Shown: one piece after another, positions 32,401 through 41,662 of the stretch
Layout: each line of letters starts with the position of its first letter
Position numbering within the stretch: the stretch's first letter is position 1
Assembly: GCA_040507035.1 (NCBI GenBank)
Contig: JBEVVR010000035.1
Span: 62,001 to 126,000 of the forward strand
DNA: 64,000 nucleotides
From: Thiodiazotropha sp040507035
Lineage (GTDB): Bacteria > Pseudomonadota > Gammaproteobacteria > Chromatiales > Chromatiaceae
Direction of reading: 5' to 3'
Made by a program: the position numbers and the translations under genes
The notes under the pieces: generated by a model
Seen by the model: only the letters and a program-made list of their open reading frames with translations
Databases searched by the model: none
Told to the model about the DNA's origin: nothing

Positions 32401-34179
32401 CTATTGATCAGATATCTCTTCGGGAGGAATGACAGTCTTCGCCATGCGTTTCGCAAAATAGTAGATACGCTTCTGCTTTTCGATGATATCCACCTCGGTG
32501 GTGTAGGCGGGTATTCGGTTGGGCTCTTCTGCAACCAACCTGGAAGCCTGGTGTGCAGCTGCCGAGTCGGCTAAATTGTTAATCTCGTGTTTCATCGCTA
32601 TCACGCCCTGCGCCACTTCGGTATTGAGCTGGGAGACAGACTGAACCGCTCCATCCACCGCCTTCTTTACAACCTTTTGAAAGCCGTTGAGCACATCCCT
32701 TGTCGGTTCACTGATGGAGAAACCCTGATCAATACGTTCATGGCCCAAGGCGACCATATTGGTCTCGATGGTGTCACCGATATTCTCCAGGTCGCTGACG
32801 GCGGCCATCAGAGAGAGGAACTCATCAGTCTGGATATCGGTCATCGACTGTTTACCAATCTTGCCCAGGTAGTCGATGATCTGCTCATAGAGAATATCCA
32901 CCTCATCGTCGAGGAGCGCCACGTCATCCAGTGTTTTGCGATCGCCGGTGAGTATGGCGGGCATTATCTTGTCTACCATCTCCAGCACTCGCTCACCCAT
33001 GTGCAACACCTCCAGGCGCACCCGATCCAAAGCCAGCGAGGGGGTAGATAGGAGTTCATCATCCAGATACTTTGCACTTACCGCCAAACCCTCCTCCTCC
33101 AATAGGCGATCGGGAATCATCCACTCCACCAGCCTGGCGAATTGCGCGGTGAAGCCGATAAAGATCAGGGTATTGGCAATATTGAAAATGGTATGGGCGT
33201 TGGCAATCTGACGCGGCGTTTCAGCACCCAGGCGTGCGATCCCCGAAAGCTCCGGATGGCTTGGAGAGACCAGGGTGACCAATTCCGCCAACTGGGGTAT
33301 GAAGGCAAGCCAAAGCACAACACCGGCCACATTGAAGATCACATGCACGATCGCCGCGCGCACGGCCTCCCTCGGTTTACCGATCGATGCCAGCATAGCG
33401 GTGACACAGGTGCCGATGTTGGCACCAAAGGCCAAGGCGATACCCGCGGGAAGAGTAATGAATCCCTGGCTCGCCATCACAATCACGATACCGGTGGTCG
33501 CTGATGAGGACTGGATCAAGCCGGTGAAACCGGCGGCTACCAGGATGCCGACCAGGGGGTTTTCCATACTGATCATCAGGTCGAGAAACGGCTGATAGCT
33601 GCGCAGCGGTTTCATGCCGTCACTCATGATACTCATGCCGAAAAAGACCAGACCCAGACCCATCAACATGGCACCGTAGTGTTTGATACTCTCCTTTTTC
33701 GCCGCGAACAACAGGGTGAATCCCACACCGATCATCAACAACGCCGCCTTGGTCACCTTGAAAGCGACGATCTGAGCGGTAATCGTAGTGCCGACATTGG
33801 CCCCCATGATGACCCCAATCGATTGTGAAAGGGACATCAGACCCGCGGTGATGAAACCAACCACCAACACCGTGGTCACCGACGAGGATTGGATAACCGC
33901 GGTGACGAAGGCCCCGGTAGCCGCCCCCATGAGACGATTTGTGGTGAGCCTGGCAAGAATGTTCTTCATGCGCCCACCCGCCACCGCTCTCAGCGCATCC
34001 GCCATCTGTTCCATGCCGAAGAGAAACAGGGCCAGCCCGCCGAACAGTTTCATCCCCATGACACCCCATTCGATCCCCGCATCCGCCCCCGCATCGGCGA
34101 ACACGGGCATTGCCAACGCCATGCCTAGCGCCGCAATCAACATAACAATGATCTGCTGGAGATTTAACTCAATCTTCAT
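32401..34179 (-). CDS. Na/Pi cotransporter family protein with PhoU-like domain
   Basis: 592 residues. Two inverted Na/Pi repeats, each with the QSSS signature (VIQSSSVTTVLVVG and LIQSSSATTGIVIV), occupy about 35-350. A PhoU-like four-helix cytoplasmic region follows (about 375-570). The fold belongs to the NptA/PNaS group that takes up phosphate with sodium. Its start overlaps the universal stress gene by 11 nt. The ATG gives a first hydrophobic helix ending in a signal-like AMPVFADA. Phosphate is the family substrate, but some members lack proven uptake. Confidence 0.93.
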   Translation of the reverse strand: MKIELNLQQIIVMLIAALGMALAMPVFADAGADAGIEWGVMGMKLFGGLALFLFGMEQMADALRAVAGGRMKNILARLTTNRLMGAATGAFVTAVIQSSSVTTVLVVGFITAGLMSLSQSIGVIMGANVGTTITAQIVAFKVTKAALLMIGVGFTLLFAAKKESIKHYGAMLMGLGLVFFGMSIMSDGMKPLRSYQPFLDLMISMENPLVGILVAAGFTGLIQSSSATTGIVIVMASQGFITLPAGIALAFGANIGTCVTAMLASIGKPREAVRAAIVHVIFNVAGVVLWLAFIPQLAELVTLVSPSHPELSGIARLGAETPRQIANAHTIFNIANTLIFIGFTAQFARLVEWMIPDRLLEEEGLAVSAKYLDDELLSTPSLALDRVRLEVLHMGERVLEMVDKIMPAILTGDRKTLDDVALLDDEVDILYEQIIDYLGKIGKQSMTDIQTDEFLSLMAAVSDLENIGDTIETNMVALGHERIDQGFSISEPTRDVLNGFQKVVKKAVDGAVQSVSQLNTEVAQGVIAMKHEINNLADSAAAHQASRLVAEEPNRIPAYTTEVDIIEKQKRIYYFAKRMAKTVIPPEEISDQ

Positions 34180-34690
34180 TGTCGGCTTGCCGAGATTCTT
34201 CAGTTACCATCTCTGCCTCCTGGGGTGCCGCCTTTACCACCATCACAGGATGGGGACAGAGCTGTACCACACGCTCGGCCACAGAACCCAACATCAGGTG
34301 TCTCAGTCCGGTCATCCCTCTGCTGCCCATTATCACCATCAATGGATCGATTTTTTCCGTGACTTGGAGAATGCGCGTTACCGGCAACCCGATAACCAAC
34401 ATCCGTTCAGCCCGCTTCAGACGTTTCTTGGTGGAGGTTTTTTTGCGGAATGCCTTGATGAAGTCATCCAGCATGACACGGGCGGCATCCTGCATTCTGG
34501 CGAACCGCTTCTTCTTCACCATATTGCTATAGTAGCCCGGCATGTCGATAGGGTCGTGTACCACATGTAGCACCACCACCCTGACCTTGAGGCACTCTGC
34601 CAGTTCAAATGCCTTCGCCAGGGCCGCCTCGGATGCTGCAGAAAAGTCGACGGGTACGAGGATAGGTTGTTTCACGGCTCTATTCGTCAT
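34169..34690 (-). CDS. Universal stress protein (UspA family)
   Basis: 173 residues from ATG 34690, which has GAGGAG 7 nt before it (a GTG 6 nt earlier overlaps that site). One USP domain with the ATP-binding loop GSRGMTGLRHLMLGSVAERV, which matches G-x2-G-x9-G-S. A strongly basic insertion lies at about 60-95 (KKKRFARMQ, RKKTSTKKRLKR). It lies between CNNM and Na/Pi transporter genes and is translationally coupled to the latter (11-nt overlap). It could bind ATP and adjust the transporters. Confidence 0.9.
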   Translation of the reverse strand: MTNRAVKQPILVPVDFSAASEAALAKAFELAECLKVRVVVLHVVHDPIDMPGYYSNMVKKKRFARMQDAARVMLDDFIKAFRKKTSTKKRLKRAERMLVIGLPVTRILQVTEKIDPLMVIMGSRGMTGLRHLMLGSVAERVVQLCPHPVMVVKAAPQEAEMVTEESRQADNED

Positions 34691-34734
34691 GATCACTCTC
34701 CTCTGTCGTTTCGTGTTTATGCTTTGCGCCGGCC

Positions 34735-36000
34735 CTACCCCAGCTGTCGCTCTATCCTGACCTTGACCACTGAACGTTCATCGGATTCGATCACCGTCAT
34801 GCGATGCCCGGCCTCTTCGATAAAATCCCCATCCGAGGGGATGTGGCGCAAGCGGCAGACAATCAGACCACCCACGGTCAGCGCCTCCTCAACGGGGAAA
34901 TCAACATGCAGTATATCGTTGATCTCGGAGATCGGCATCCTGCCGCTTACCAAGTGGCTGTTTTCACTCTCATGCTCGATATAGATCCTGCGTTTCGGGT
35001 GATACTCGTCGAAGTCATAACCCACATCGATCTCGCCGACCACCTCTTCGAACACATCCTCCATGGTGAGGATGCCAACCGCGGAACCGAATTCGTCCAC
35101 CACCACGGCCATATGGTCCTTTCTCGCCTGCAGCATCGGCAGGGCACGATCGATGGTCTGTCGCGGAGAGAGATAGAGTACCGGGCTGACGTAGTCGGCA
35201 ATCGGTTGCTCTTCAATGTCAGGCAGCATCAGGTCCCAGGTATCCAGGGTGAGGATACCTTTGACGTTAGTGATATTTCCGCGATAGACAGGTAGGCGAT
35301 TGTAGCCGTGCTTCATTACCAGCCTCACGGCCTCCTTCATGTTACGCACTTCGTTGAAACCCACCACATCGGGCAAAGGGATCATCGCCTCACCGACCGT
35401 GGTGTCGGCGAAACGGATGATCCTGCGGATGCGCTTACGATCGATGGTTTGCGGATCCGAGGTCGATTCGGAGACATCGAGCAGCACCCGTAACTCCTCA
35501 CGGGTGATAAACATGTTTTGTGGCACTATCCCGCCTCCCACGATCCGGGTCGCCAGCCTGGCGACGCGGCTGAAGATAAAGATCACCGGATAGAAAACAT
35601 AGGAGAAGAAACGCAGGATATAGATCAAACGGCCGACCAGGCTGTCCGCCTCCTGCTGAAATACACTCTTCGGTACCACCTCACCGAAGATCAACAGGAT
35701 CGGCGTCAAGATAATCACCGAGACCAGATCACCGGTCTTGCCAAACAGGTCGATGCAGACCAGGGCACCCAGGGTCGAGATGGTAACAGTGGCGATATTG
35801 GTGCCCACCAGGGTCGTACCCAGGATCACATCCGGGGTCTTGAACAGCTTGAGGACCTGATTGGCGCCCCGATTGCCGAGCTTCGCCTGATGTCGCAGCT
35901 TGAGCTTGTCGGAGTTCACCATCGCAATCTCCGATCCGGAGAAAAATCCCTTCAGCAGCAGAAAGAAGAGGATCATTAGAATTTCAACGCCCCAGGTCAT
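34735..36000 (-). CDS. CNNM/HlyC-CorC family protein with CBS pair (copy 2)
   Basis: 421 residues. A DUF21 membrane domain (about 1-190: FFSGSEIAMVNSDKLKL, IFGEVVPKSVF), then a CBS pair (about 200-330: VGEAMIPLPDVVG, LPVYRGNITNVKGIL, MAVVVDEFGSAVGILTMEDVFEEVVGEI), then a CorC_HlyC domain (about 345-420). Related proteins export Mg2+ or affect Co/Mg resistance. Overlaps the upstream copy by 17 nt and precedes the universal stress gene by 45 nt. Confidence 0.92.
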   Translation of the reverse strand: MTWGVEILMILFFLLLKGFFSGSEIAMVNSDKLKLRHQAKLGNRGANQVLKLFKTPDVILGTTLVGTNIATVTISTLGALVCIDLFGKTGDLVSVIILTPILLIFGEVVPKSVFQQEADSLVGRLIYILRFFSYVFYPVIFIFSRVARLATRIVGGGIVPQNMFITREELRVLLDVSESTSDPQTIDRKRIRRIIRFADTTVGEAMIPLPDVVGFNEVRNMKEAVRLVMKHGYNRLPVYRGNITNVKGILTLDTWDLMLPDIEEQPIADYVSPVLYLSPRQTIDRALPMLQARKDHMAVVVDEFGSAVGILTMEDVFEEVVGEIDVGYDFDEYHPKRRIYIEHESENSHLVSGRMPISEINDILHVDFPVEEALTVGGLIVCRLRHIPSDGDFIEEAGHRMTVIESDERSVVKVRIERQLG

Positions 36001-37438
36001 TATCTACCTCCTCCGCGTTGCTGTTGGCGCTCTCCTCTTGATCAGTGGGGATCTGCTCTCTTTCTACCTCTTGTTCAAGATCGGCCTTCCCCTCCTGATC
36101 CTCATCCTCGCCAGGTTCATCGTCAGTGGCGGTGATTTTCCGCACCTGAACCTTACTGATACGCAGGCCTTTCAACTCCTTGACGATAAACTCATAGCCT
36201 TCGTTGCGGATCTTGTCTCCTTCTTTGGGCAGGCGGTCGAAGAGACGGAAGACCACGCCGCCGATAGTAGCCATCACCGGATCCTCGATATCAAAGTTGG
36301 AGAGATTGTAAAAGTCGGTCAGGCGCATATCCCCGGGGACGATGTAGCTGTTCTCATCCTCCTCCAGGTAGTACTCCAAGCCCGCCATCTTGCCGCTGAT
36401 CTCACCGAAGATGAAGGTCAGCACATCCTTCATGGTGACCACCCCCAGCACCTCCCCGTATTCGCCAAGCACGATGGAAATCCGGGTGTTGTGGGCCTGA
36501 AAATAGTCGAACATCTCATCCACCTTTTTCGTCGGCGGAACGAAATGGGCCGGCTTGATGATCATATCCAGGGTCACCTGTTCCAGTTCACCCCCACCGC
36601 GGACAAGACGCAAAATATCCTCGGAGTGGATAAAACCGATGACATTGTCCCAATGCCCCTGATAGACCGGGATTCTGGGGTGACGATAGTTGCGAAACGC
36701 CTCGATCAGATCTTGCACGGGTAGATCCGCATCGAGAAACTGGATACGGGGGCCCGGGGTCATGATACGGGAGATATCGGTCTCCGAAGCCTCCAGGACA
36801 TTATCGATCAACACCCGTTCGGTGGCTTCGATGACCCCGCTCTCCTCCCCGGCCTCCAGCAGGGTACGCAGTTCGTCGGCATGGAGAATGTTCTCCCGGC
36901 TCACCGCCTCGCCCACGATAAGGGTGGTGATGCGATCGGAGACCGATCTTACCGCCTCGCGCAACGGGGTGATGAGGACGATCCAGCGTGGCAGGACCCT
37001 CGCGGTAACTCGTGTGGCGAATTTCACCGGGAAACTGACCGCGATGGTCTTCGGGGTGACCTCACCGATCAACAGCAGCAACGGTACCATGATGAGGATA
37101 TTGAACCAGCTGACATCCGCATCACCATAAAGCAGCAACAGGATCGCCGCCATGTTCGCCGCGGAGGCTATGTTGACCAGTTCATTGCCGCACAGTATGG
37201 AGATAATCAAGCGCCTCGGCTCGTCCAGCATGGCATGGATACTCTCAGAGTGCTTGTCCCGGCTATGTCGCAGTTTTTGCAGGTCGATCCGGCTCAGGGA
37301 GAACAGTGCAGTCTCGGAACCCGAGAAGACAGCTGACAAGGATAGCAGCAGCACCTGCAGCATGACACGCAGCAGCAACTCCCAGTCTACATCTGCGAGT
37401 CCAAGAGTATCGATGAAGCTTCTCAACTCTTCCATCAA
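35984..37438 (-). CDS. CNNM/HlyC-CorC family protein with CBS pair (copy 1)
   Basis: 484 residues with the same plan as the downstream copy: DUF21 (about 20-200: VFSGSETALFSLSRIDLQKL, LIGEVTPKTIAV), CBS pair (about 220-345: ISRIMTPGPRIQFLD, ISIVLGEYGEVLGVVTMKDVLTFIFGEI), CorC_HlyC (about 360-440), and an extra very acidic tail (Glu/Asp-rich, last about 45 residues). It is the first gene of the apparent operon. The two copies differ enough to be old paralogues, perhaps forming a heteromer. Promoter expected in the 526-bp gap upstream. Confidence 0.92.
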   Translation of the reverse strand: MMEELRSFIDTLGLADVDWELLLRVMLQVLLLSLSAVFSGSETALFSLSRIDLQKLRHSRDKHSESIHAMLDEPRRLIISILCGNELVNIASAANMAAILLLLYGDADVSWFNILIMVPLLLLIGEVTPKTIAVSFPVKFATRVTARVLPRWIVLITPLREAVRSVSDRITTLIVGEAVSRENILHADELRTLLEAGEESGVIEATERVLIDNVLEASETDISRIMTPGPRIQFLDADLPVQDLIEAFRNYRHPRIPVYQGHWDNVIGFIHSEDILRLVRGGGELEQVTLDMIIKPAHFVPPTKKVDEMFDYFQAHNTRISIVLGEYGEVLGVVTMKDVLTFIFGEISGKMAGLEYYLEEDENSYIVPGDMRLTDFYNLSNFDIEDPVMATIGGVVFRLFDRLPKEGDKIRNEGYEFIVKELKGLRISKVQVRKITATDDEPGEDEDQEGKADLEQEVEREQIPTDQEESANSNAEEVDNDLGR

Positions 37439-37964
37439 CTGTTCCGATTAGGTTAGTAGCTGCCACAGTGGGCGTACTGGTTATTCCAAAGCCGGCTCTC
37501 TGACCGCAAGGCCCGGATCAGAACCCCAACATCTTAGGCCAATAAAGGGTTTGCAGTTATGGGAATTCAGTTCCAGCTTTAGTTGCAACTAATAGAATCG
37601 ACGCAAACCCGACTTTTTAACTTTCAGGATTGAAAGGACTCAATCGACGAAAGGTAGATTACATGATATGAGCCGCAATAATTCTACCTGATAACAATTA
37701 TTGCATGCACCCCCAAGCTTTTTTAATTATGACATATTTCTGATAACTTGATGATAAAACACATTAAGTAAAATTATCACCAAGGCGATTCCAATCAACA
37801 ACCATGGCGGATTAATGCATAGTCGTTGCTGACGGGCGCATGCTTGATGAGTAAACACAAAAGCAATCACCGGGTTGCGACCCTGAAAAGCTTGCGCAAC
37901 CAGCAACCAAGATCTATGGTTTCAGAAAACGGGTATCCGCACAGGTAGAGCAAGAGTAGCCAGC
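37439..37964. promoter_or_regulatory. Long divergent intergenic region upstream of the CNNM operon
   Basis: 526 bp between the divergent CNNM operon and the small coiled-coil gene. It holds an 8-bp perfect inverted repeat CAATAATT/AATTATTG (37676-37683, 37696-37703) with a 12-nt loop and a shorter one, GGTTGCG/CGCAACC, near 37873-37900. Either may be a regulator site. No gene is accepted here; a minus-strand frame at 37906-37727 encodes one hydrophobic helix but lacks an ATG and a ribosome-binding site. Confidence 0.5.
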
Positions 37965-38219
37965 ATGCCCCAAACAGAAAAACTTCTAGCAAAACTGAAG
38001 ACCCTGATCGATTCGGGGAAAAAGACCGAAAGACCCAAATGTCAGCGTATCGCTGAGCTGTTACAAAAGCTGAAAAAACAGGAACGGGCTGCCAAGGAGA
38101 AGCTGGCGAAGGAAAAGGACCGCACTATACGCAAGCGGCTCTCCACTGAGATCAAAGTCCTGCATACTCAACGCAAGAAAGCGATTCGTCGCTACAAAGA
38201 ACTGAAGAAGAGTTGCTAA
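37965..38219 (+). CDS. Small Lys-rich coiled-coil protein, paralogue of the one at 32127
   Basis: 84 residues, almost wholly helical and very basic: LLAKLKTLIDSGKKTERP, IAELLQKLKKQERAAKEKL, KRLSTEIKVLHTQRKKAIRRYK. Similar in pattern and length to the protein encoded at 32127-32378. The ribosome-binding site is weak. Its stop overlaps the WYL regulator's stop by 4 nt (convergent). It is transcribed away from the CNNM operon. Confidence 0.65.
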   Translation: MPQTEKLLAKLKTLIDSGKKTERPKCQRIAELLQKLKKQERAAKEKLAKEKDRTIRKRLSTEIKVLHTQRKKAIRRYKELKKSC

Positions 38220-39181
38220 TCGTAGAGATCCAACGCCGATCGCAAGCGCAGCTGAATCGAACGACGCAAAGCAGGGGGTGAGACCACCTCCACATCAGCG
38301 CCATACTTGAGCAGGTCCATCAACAGTTCCGAGGGATCCCCATAGGGCAGGGTCAATTCATAGCGCCCATCCTCGAGCCAGCGACTCTGCTGATTGGGAT
38401 GCCACTCCTCCATCGCCACCCAGCGTGCCGCATGGGGGGTAAAACACACCACCGCCTGGTTCTTCGCACTGCCGGAAAATATCCCATAGGCATCCGCAAA
38501 GTGAGACTCCAACTCTCTCTCCTCCACATCGAGCGCAATCTGGTCCAGCGCTTGTGCTTCGCGAATCGCATCCAGGGCAAAGGTGCGCAACGCCTCGCGC
38601 AAATGACACCAGACATCCAGGTACCAGTTGTCACGATAGTGTGTAAGGCGTTGCGGTGAGACGACCCGTTCACTTACCGCGTCACGGGAGCGATTGTAAT
38701 AGACGAGCTTGAGACGCTGTCGGGATGCGAGGCTGTCAGCCAGTTGGGTGAAGCAAGGACCGGCGGGGCGTGCGGCCGCGCGGATCAGCCGAATTCTCTG
38801 TGATACCGGCTCAGCCTCACCTTGCTGTCGATCGAGCAGCTTGTCTATCTTTCTCCGCAGGGGCTTAAGATGGCTCTCCAAAAGCCCGGGTTGAACCCCT
38901 TCGAGCAACTGCTGTACGGCGAGCAGTGCATGCAGTTCCGATGCGTTGAACCAGAGCCCGGGAAGTTCGTACATCTCCCCTTCGCGTCGATCGTAGCGAT
39001 AACCGTTGAGTTTTCGGTCGTAGACGATCGGTGCATTGAGATAGAGACGCATCTCCTCGATGAGACGCTTCACCGTTGCCCGCGAGCACTCCAGGTCCTG
39101 CTCCAATTGCTGCCTTGAGACCGGGTAGCGGGCTGCCTGAAGGATACGGTTGAGTTCGAATATGCGGTCGAACCGATCCAT
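38216..39181 (-). CDS. WYL-domain transcriptional regulator
   Basis: 321 residues. An N-terminal winged helix-turn-helix (about 1-60: YPVSRQQLEQDLECSRATVKRLIEEM) is followed by a WYL domain (about 140-220; RLTHYRDNWYLDVWCHLREALRTFALDAI) and a WCX-type C-terminal region (about 235-315). WYL regulators bind nucleic-acid-type or nucleotide ligands and control DNA repair, stress and defence genes. No defence genes are adjacent; the possible target is the region to either side. A MITE-like element stands only 3 nt before its ATG, so its promoter must lie within or beyond that element. Confidence 0.92.
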   Translation of the reverse strand: MDRFDRIFELNRILQAARYPVSRQQLEQDLECSRATVKRLIEEMRLYLNAPIVYDRKLNGYRYDRREGEMYELPGLWFNASELHALLAVQQLLEGVQPGLLESHLKPLRRKIDKLLDRQQGEAEPVSQRIRLIRAAARPAGPCFTQLADSLASRQRLKLVYYNRSRDAVSERVVSPQRLTHYRDNWYLDVWCHLREALRTFALDAIREAQALDQIALDVEERELESHFADAYGIFSGSAKNQAVVCFTPHAARWVAMEEWHPNQQSRWLEDGRYELTLPYGDPSELLMDLLKYGADVEVVSPPALRRSIQLRLRSALDLYD

Positions 39182-39184
39182 CTA

Positions 39185-39277
39185 GGGCCTGTTTTTGTGC
39201 CCAACTAGGCGGATTGAACGAGGTGCAGTTAACATGAGCGAATGATAACGCCGCTGGGATTCGGTGTTAACAGGCCC
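39185..39277. mobile_element. MITE-like element with GGGCCTGTT terminal inverted repeats
   Basis: A 93-bp segment starts with GGGCCTGTT (39185-39193) and ends with AACAGGCCC (39269-39277), perfect 9-bp inverted repeats. The inner arms also pair imperfectly: one arm has CCCA..GGCG..TT and GTTAAC near the centre, and the other arm's reverse complement has the same words in the same order. The whole can fold into a long hairpin. No coding capacity. It lies between rsfS (8 nt away) and the WYL gene (3 nt away). No clear target-site duplication was seen. Confidence 0.55.
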
Positions 39278-39284
39278 CAGGCAA

Positions 39285-39647
39285 TCAGATAGTCTTTAGT
39301 TTTTGTGGAGGGACCTTTTCCGGCTCGTCCAAGGACCACAACCGCTCCAGGTGGTAGAAATCACGAACCTTGGGCTGCATCACATGCACCACCACCCCGT
39401 TGAGATCCACCAGCGCCCACTCACCATCCTCCATACCCTCGGTGCCGAGGGGTGATTCACCGGCTTGTTTCGCTTTGAAGGCCACGGTCTGGGCAATTGA
39501 TTTCACATGTCTGTCGGAGGTACCGCTGGCGACGATCATGATATCGGTTATGCTGGTCTTTCCTCGTACATCCAGTACCACCACATCCTTCGCTTTCATA
39601 TCGTCCAGCGCTTGCAGAACGACGTCTCGGAGTTCTTCTATTTGCAT
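39285..39647 (-). CDS. rsfS: Ribosomal silencing factor RsfS
   Basis: 120 residues from ATG 39647 (AGGA just before it; a longer frame to 39689 has a poorer context). It has the RsfS/DUF143 core: LDDMKAKDVVVLDVRGKTSITDIMIVASGTSDRHVKSIA, EGMEDGEWALVDLNGVVVHVM and the end FYHLERLW. It blocks joining of ribosomal subunits by binding uL14 during starvation. It follows nadD in the usual order. The usual next gene, rlmH, is absent here. Confidence 0.95.
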   Translation of the reverse strand: MQIEELRDVVLQALDDMKAKDVVVLDVRGKTSITDIMIVASGTSDRHVKSIAQTVAFKAKQAGESPLGTEGMEDGEWALVDLNGVVVHVMQPKVRDFYHLERLWSLDEPEKVPPQKLKTI

Positions 39648-39731
39648 TGAGTCCTGTATTTGTTGCCTAACTAAGTGAGACCGGGGCACCGGGGTGGGGC
39701 AATTTTACCCAATCTCTGTTTCAAGCATAAC

Positions 39732-40382
39732 CTATTGTAGCTGATTTGTATGATTCGCTCTGTAAAGTCCATTATTATCAATATGTTGTAATACTGCTTC
39801 CGGAAGCAGAAAACGCGGGGAAAGACCCTGTGCCAGGAGATTGCGAAGATGACTCGCCGAAATATCAAGCTGAGTCACCGGCTGAAACAGGATCGCGCCA
39901 TGACCCTTCACCGTCAGCTGGTCTGCACTGTAGACTCGAGAGTCGTCAACCAGCTGCCTCATCCTTGGGTCTGTTGGAGCTACCTCCCCAGGCCGGTGCA
40001 TGACTACAAGATGAGCCAGCGCTAGAATCTTGTCGGGACGATACCAATCGGCAAATCCGTTGAAGGCATCCATTCCCAGGAGCAGGCACAATGACTGCTT
40101 TGGCAGCTCCTGGCGTAAGCTGGCGAGGGTCTCGACCGTGTAGGAGTCTCCTGCCCGTTTGATCTCCCTGTCATCGACAACGAAACCCTTTTGATGGCGG
40201 GTGGCAAGGCGCACCATCTCAAGCCTCTGTTCCGCGGCAGTGGCGGGTTGATCGCGATGCACCGCGCCATGCAGGGGAATGAATCGAACCTCCTCGAGGC
40301 CCAAACCCTGCATCACATCAAGTGCTGTGCGCAGGTGTCCGAAGTGAATCGGATCGAAGGTACCACCAAAGACGCCGATCAT
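39732..40382 (-). CDS. nadD: Nicotinate-nucleotide adenylyltransferase
   Basis: 216 residues. Adenylylates nicotinate mononucleotide in NAD synthesis. Nucleotidyltransferase motifs: GVFGGTFDPIHFGHLRTA (with the HxGH motif) and the late ISASHLRNLLAQG (the ISxTxxR-type motif). Length is typical. It begins 8 nt after the proA stop, and rsfS begins 84 nt after its own stop: an operon proA-nadD-rsfS. Confidence 0.96.
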   Translation of the reverse strand: MIGVFGGTFDPIHFGHLRTALDVMQGLGLEEVRFIPLHGAVHRDQPATAAEQRLEMVRLATRHQKGFVVDDREIKRAGDSYTVETLASLRQELPKQSLCLLLGMDAFNGFADWYRPDKILALAHLVVMHRPGEVAPTDPRMRQLVDDSRVYSADQLTVKGHGAILFQPVTQLDISASHLRNLLAQGLSPRFLLPEAVLQHIDNNGLYRANHTNQLQ

Positions 40383-40390
40383 CTTCGCTA

Positions 40391-41662
40391 TCAGCTGCGA
40401 ATGTGTCCGTCACCAAGGACAATGAACTTCACCGATGTCAGCCCTTCAAGGCCAACCGGCCCTCGGGCATGAAACTTGTCCGTGGAGATACCGATCTCCG
40501 CGCCCAAGCCATATTCGAATCCGTCAGCAAAGCGGGTGGATGCATTGACCATCACCGAACTGGAGTCGACTTCGGTGAGAAAGCGGCGGGCTCGAGTATA
40601 GTTCTCGGTGATGATGGCGTCGGTGTGCTGGGAACTGTGGCGATTGATATGGCTGATCGCCTGATCCAGTCCATCCACGACGCGTATCGAAAGGATCGGT
40701 GCCAGATACTCGGTATCCCAATCAGTCTCGGTTGCCGCAAGGCAATCTTCAATGATCTCTTGGGTACGCTCACAACCCCGTAGCTCAACCCCCTTTTCCA
40801 CCAGCGCGGGGGCTAGCCTTGCCAGCGACTCCTCGGCAACAGCACTTGCAACCAGCAGGGTCTCCATGGTGTTACAGGTACCGTAGCGCTGAGTCTTGGC
40901 ATTCAAGGCAACGGCAAACGCCTTGTCGGGATCGGCCTGATCGTCGATATAGACATGACAGATCCCGTCCAGATGTTTGATAACCGGTACCCGGGCATCC
41001 TGGCTGATACGTTCGATCAAACCCTTGCCACCCCGCGGAATGATGACATCGATGGACCCCGGCATGGTGATCATCTTACCCACCGCCGCACGATCCGTGG
41101 TGGCCACCACCTGCACCGCGGCCTGGGGAAGACCCACTCGCTGCAGTCCGCTGTGAATCGCCGCTGCGATCGCCTGGTTGGAGTTGTAGGCCTCGCTACC
41201 TCCCCGCAGCACCGCGGCATTGCCGGACTTTATACAGAGTGCGGCCGCATCGGCAGTGACGTTGGGACGTGATTCGTAAATAATGCCGACCACACCCAGG
41301 GGCACCCGCATCCGCCCCACCTGGATTCCGCTGGGGAGATACTTCATTGCAAAAACTTCGCCGATCGGGTCGGGAAGTGTGGCGATCTGACGCAATCCTT
41401 CTATCATACTGTCGATACGCCCGGGAGTCAGTTCGAGGCGATCCAAGAGTGCGGCATCGAGCCCCTTCTCCGCACCTGCCCGCAGATCCTTGCTATTTTC
41501 CGCCGTCAGCGCCTCCCTGCCTCTATCCAGCTCTTCGGCTATCGCCTCAAGCACTCGGTTCTTTTGCGCGGTTGTGGCGCTGGCGAGCACCCGGGATGCT
41601 TGCCGAGCCTCTTGGCCAAGTGTGTCCATGTAGCTGGCAACATTGGAAATCTGATTTAGCAT
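40391..41662 (-). CDS. proA: Gamma-glutamyl phosphate reductase
   Basis: 423 residues of the aldehyde dehydrogenase superfamily. Reduces gamma-glutamyl phosphate to glutamate semialdehyde in proline synthesis. Motifs: VGIIYESRPNVTADAAALC, VDVIIPRGGKGLI, catalytic cysteine in YGTCNTMETLL, and the final ARGPVGLEGLTSVKF. First gene of proA-nadD-rsfS. proB is not in the window. Confidence 0.97.
   Translation of the reverse strand: MLNQISNVASYMDTLGQEARQASRVLASATTAQKNRVLEAIAEELDRGREALTAENSKDLRAGAEKGLDAALLDRLELTPGRIDSMIEGLRQIATLPDPIGEVFAMKYLPSGIQVGRMRVPLGVVGIIYESRPNVTADAAALCIKSGNAAVLRGGSEAYNSNQAIAAAIHSGLQRVGLPQAAVQVVATTDRAAVGKMITMPGSIDVIIPRGGKGLIERISQDARVPVIKHLDGICHVYIDDQADPDKAFAVALNAKTQRYGTCNTMETLLVASAVAEESLARLAPALVEKGVELRGCERTQEIIEDCLAATETDWDTEYLAPILSIRVVDGLDQAISHINRHSSQHTDAIITENYTRARRFLTEVDSSSVMVNASTRFADGFEYGLGAEIGISTDKFHARGPVGLEGLTSVKFIVLGDGHIRS

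Noticed and set aside
37727..37906. Minus-strand 59-codon frame with one hydrophobic helix in the long divergent region
   Set aside because: No ATG, no Shine-Dalgarno, and T-rich DNA easily encodes a chance helix. Conservation in relatives would change this.
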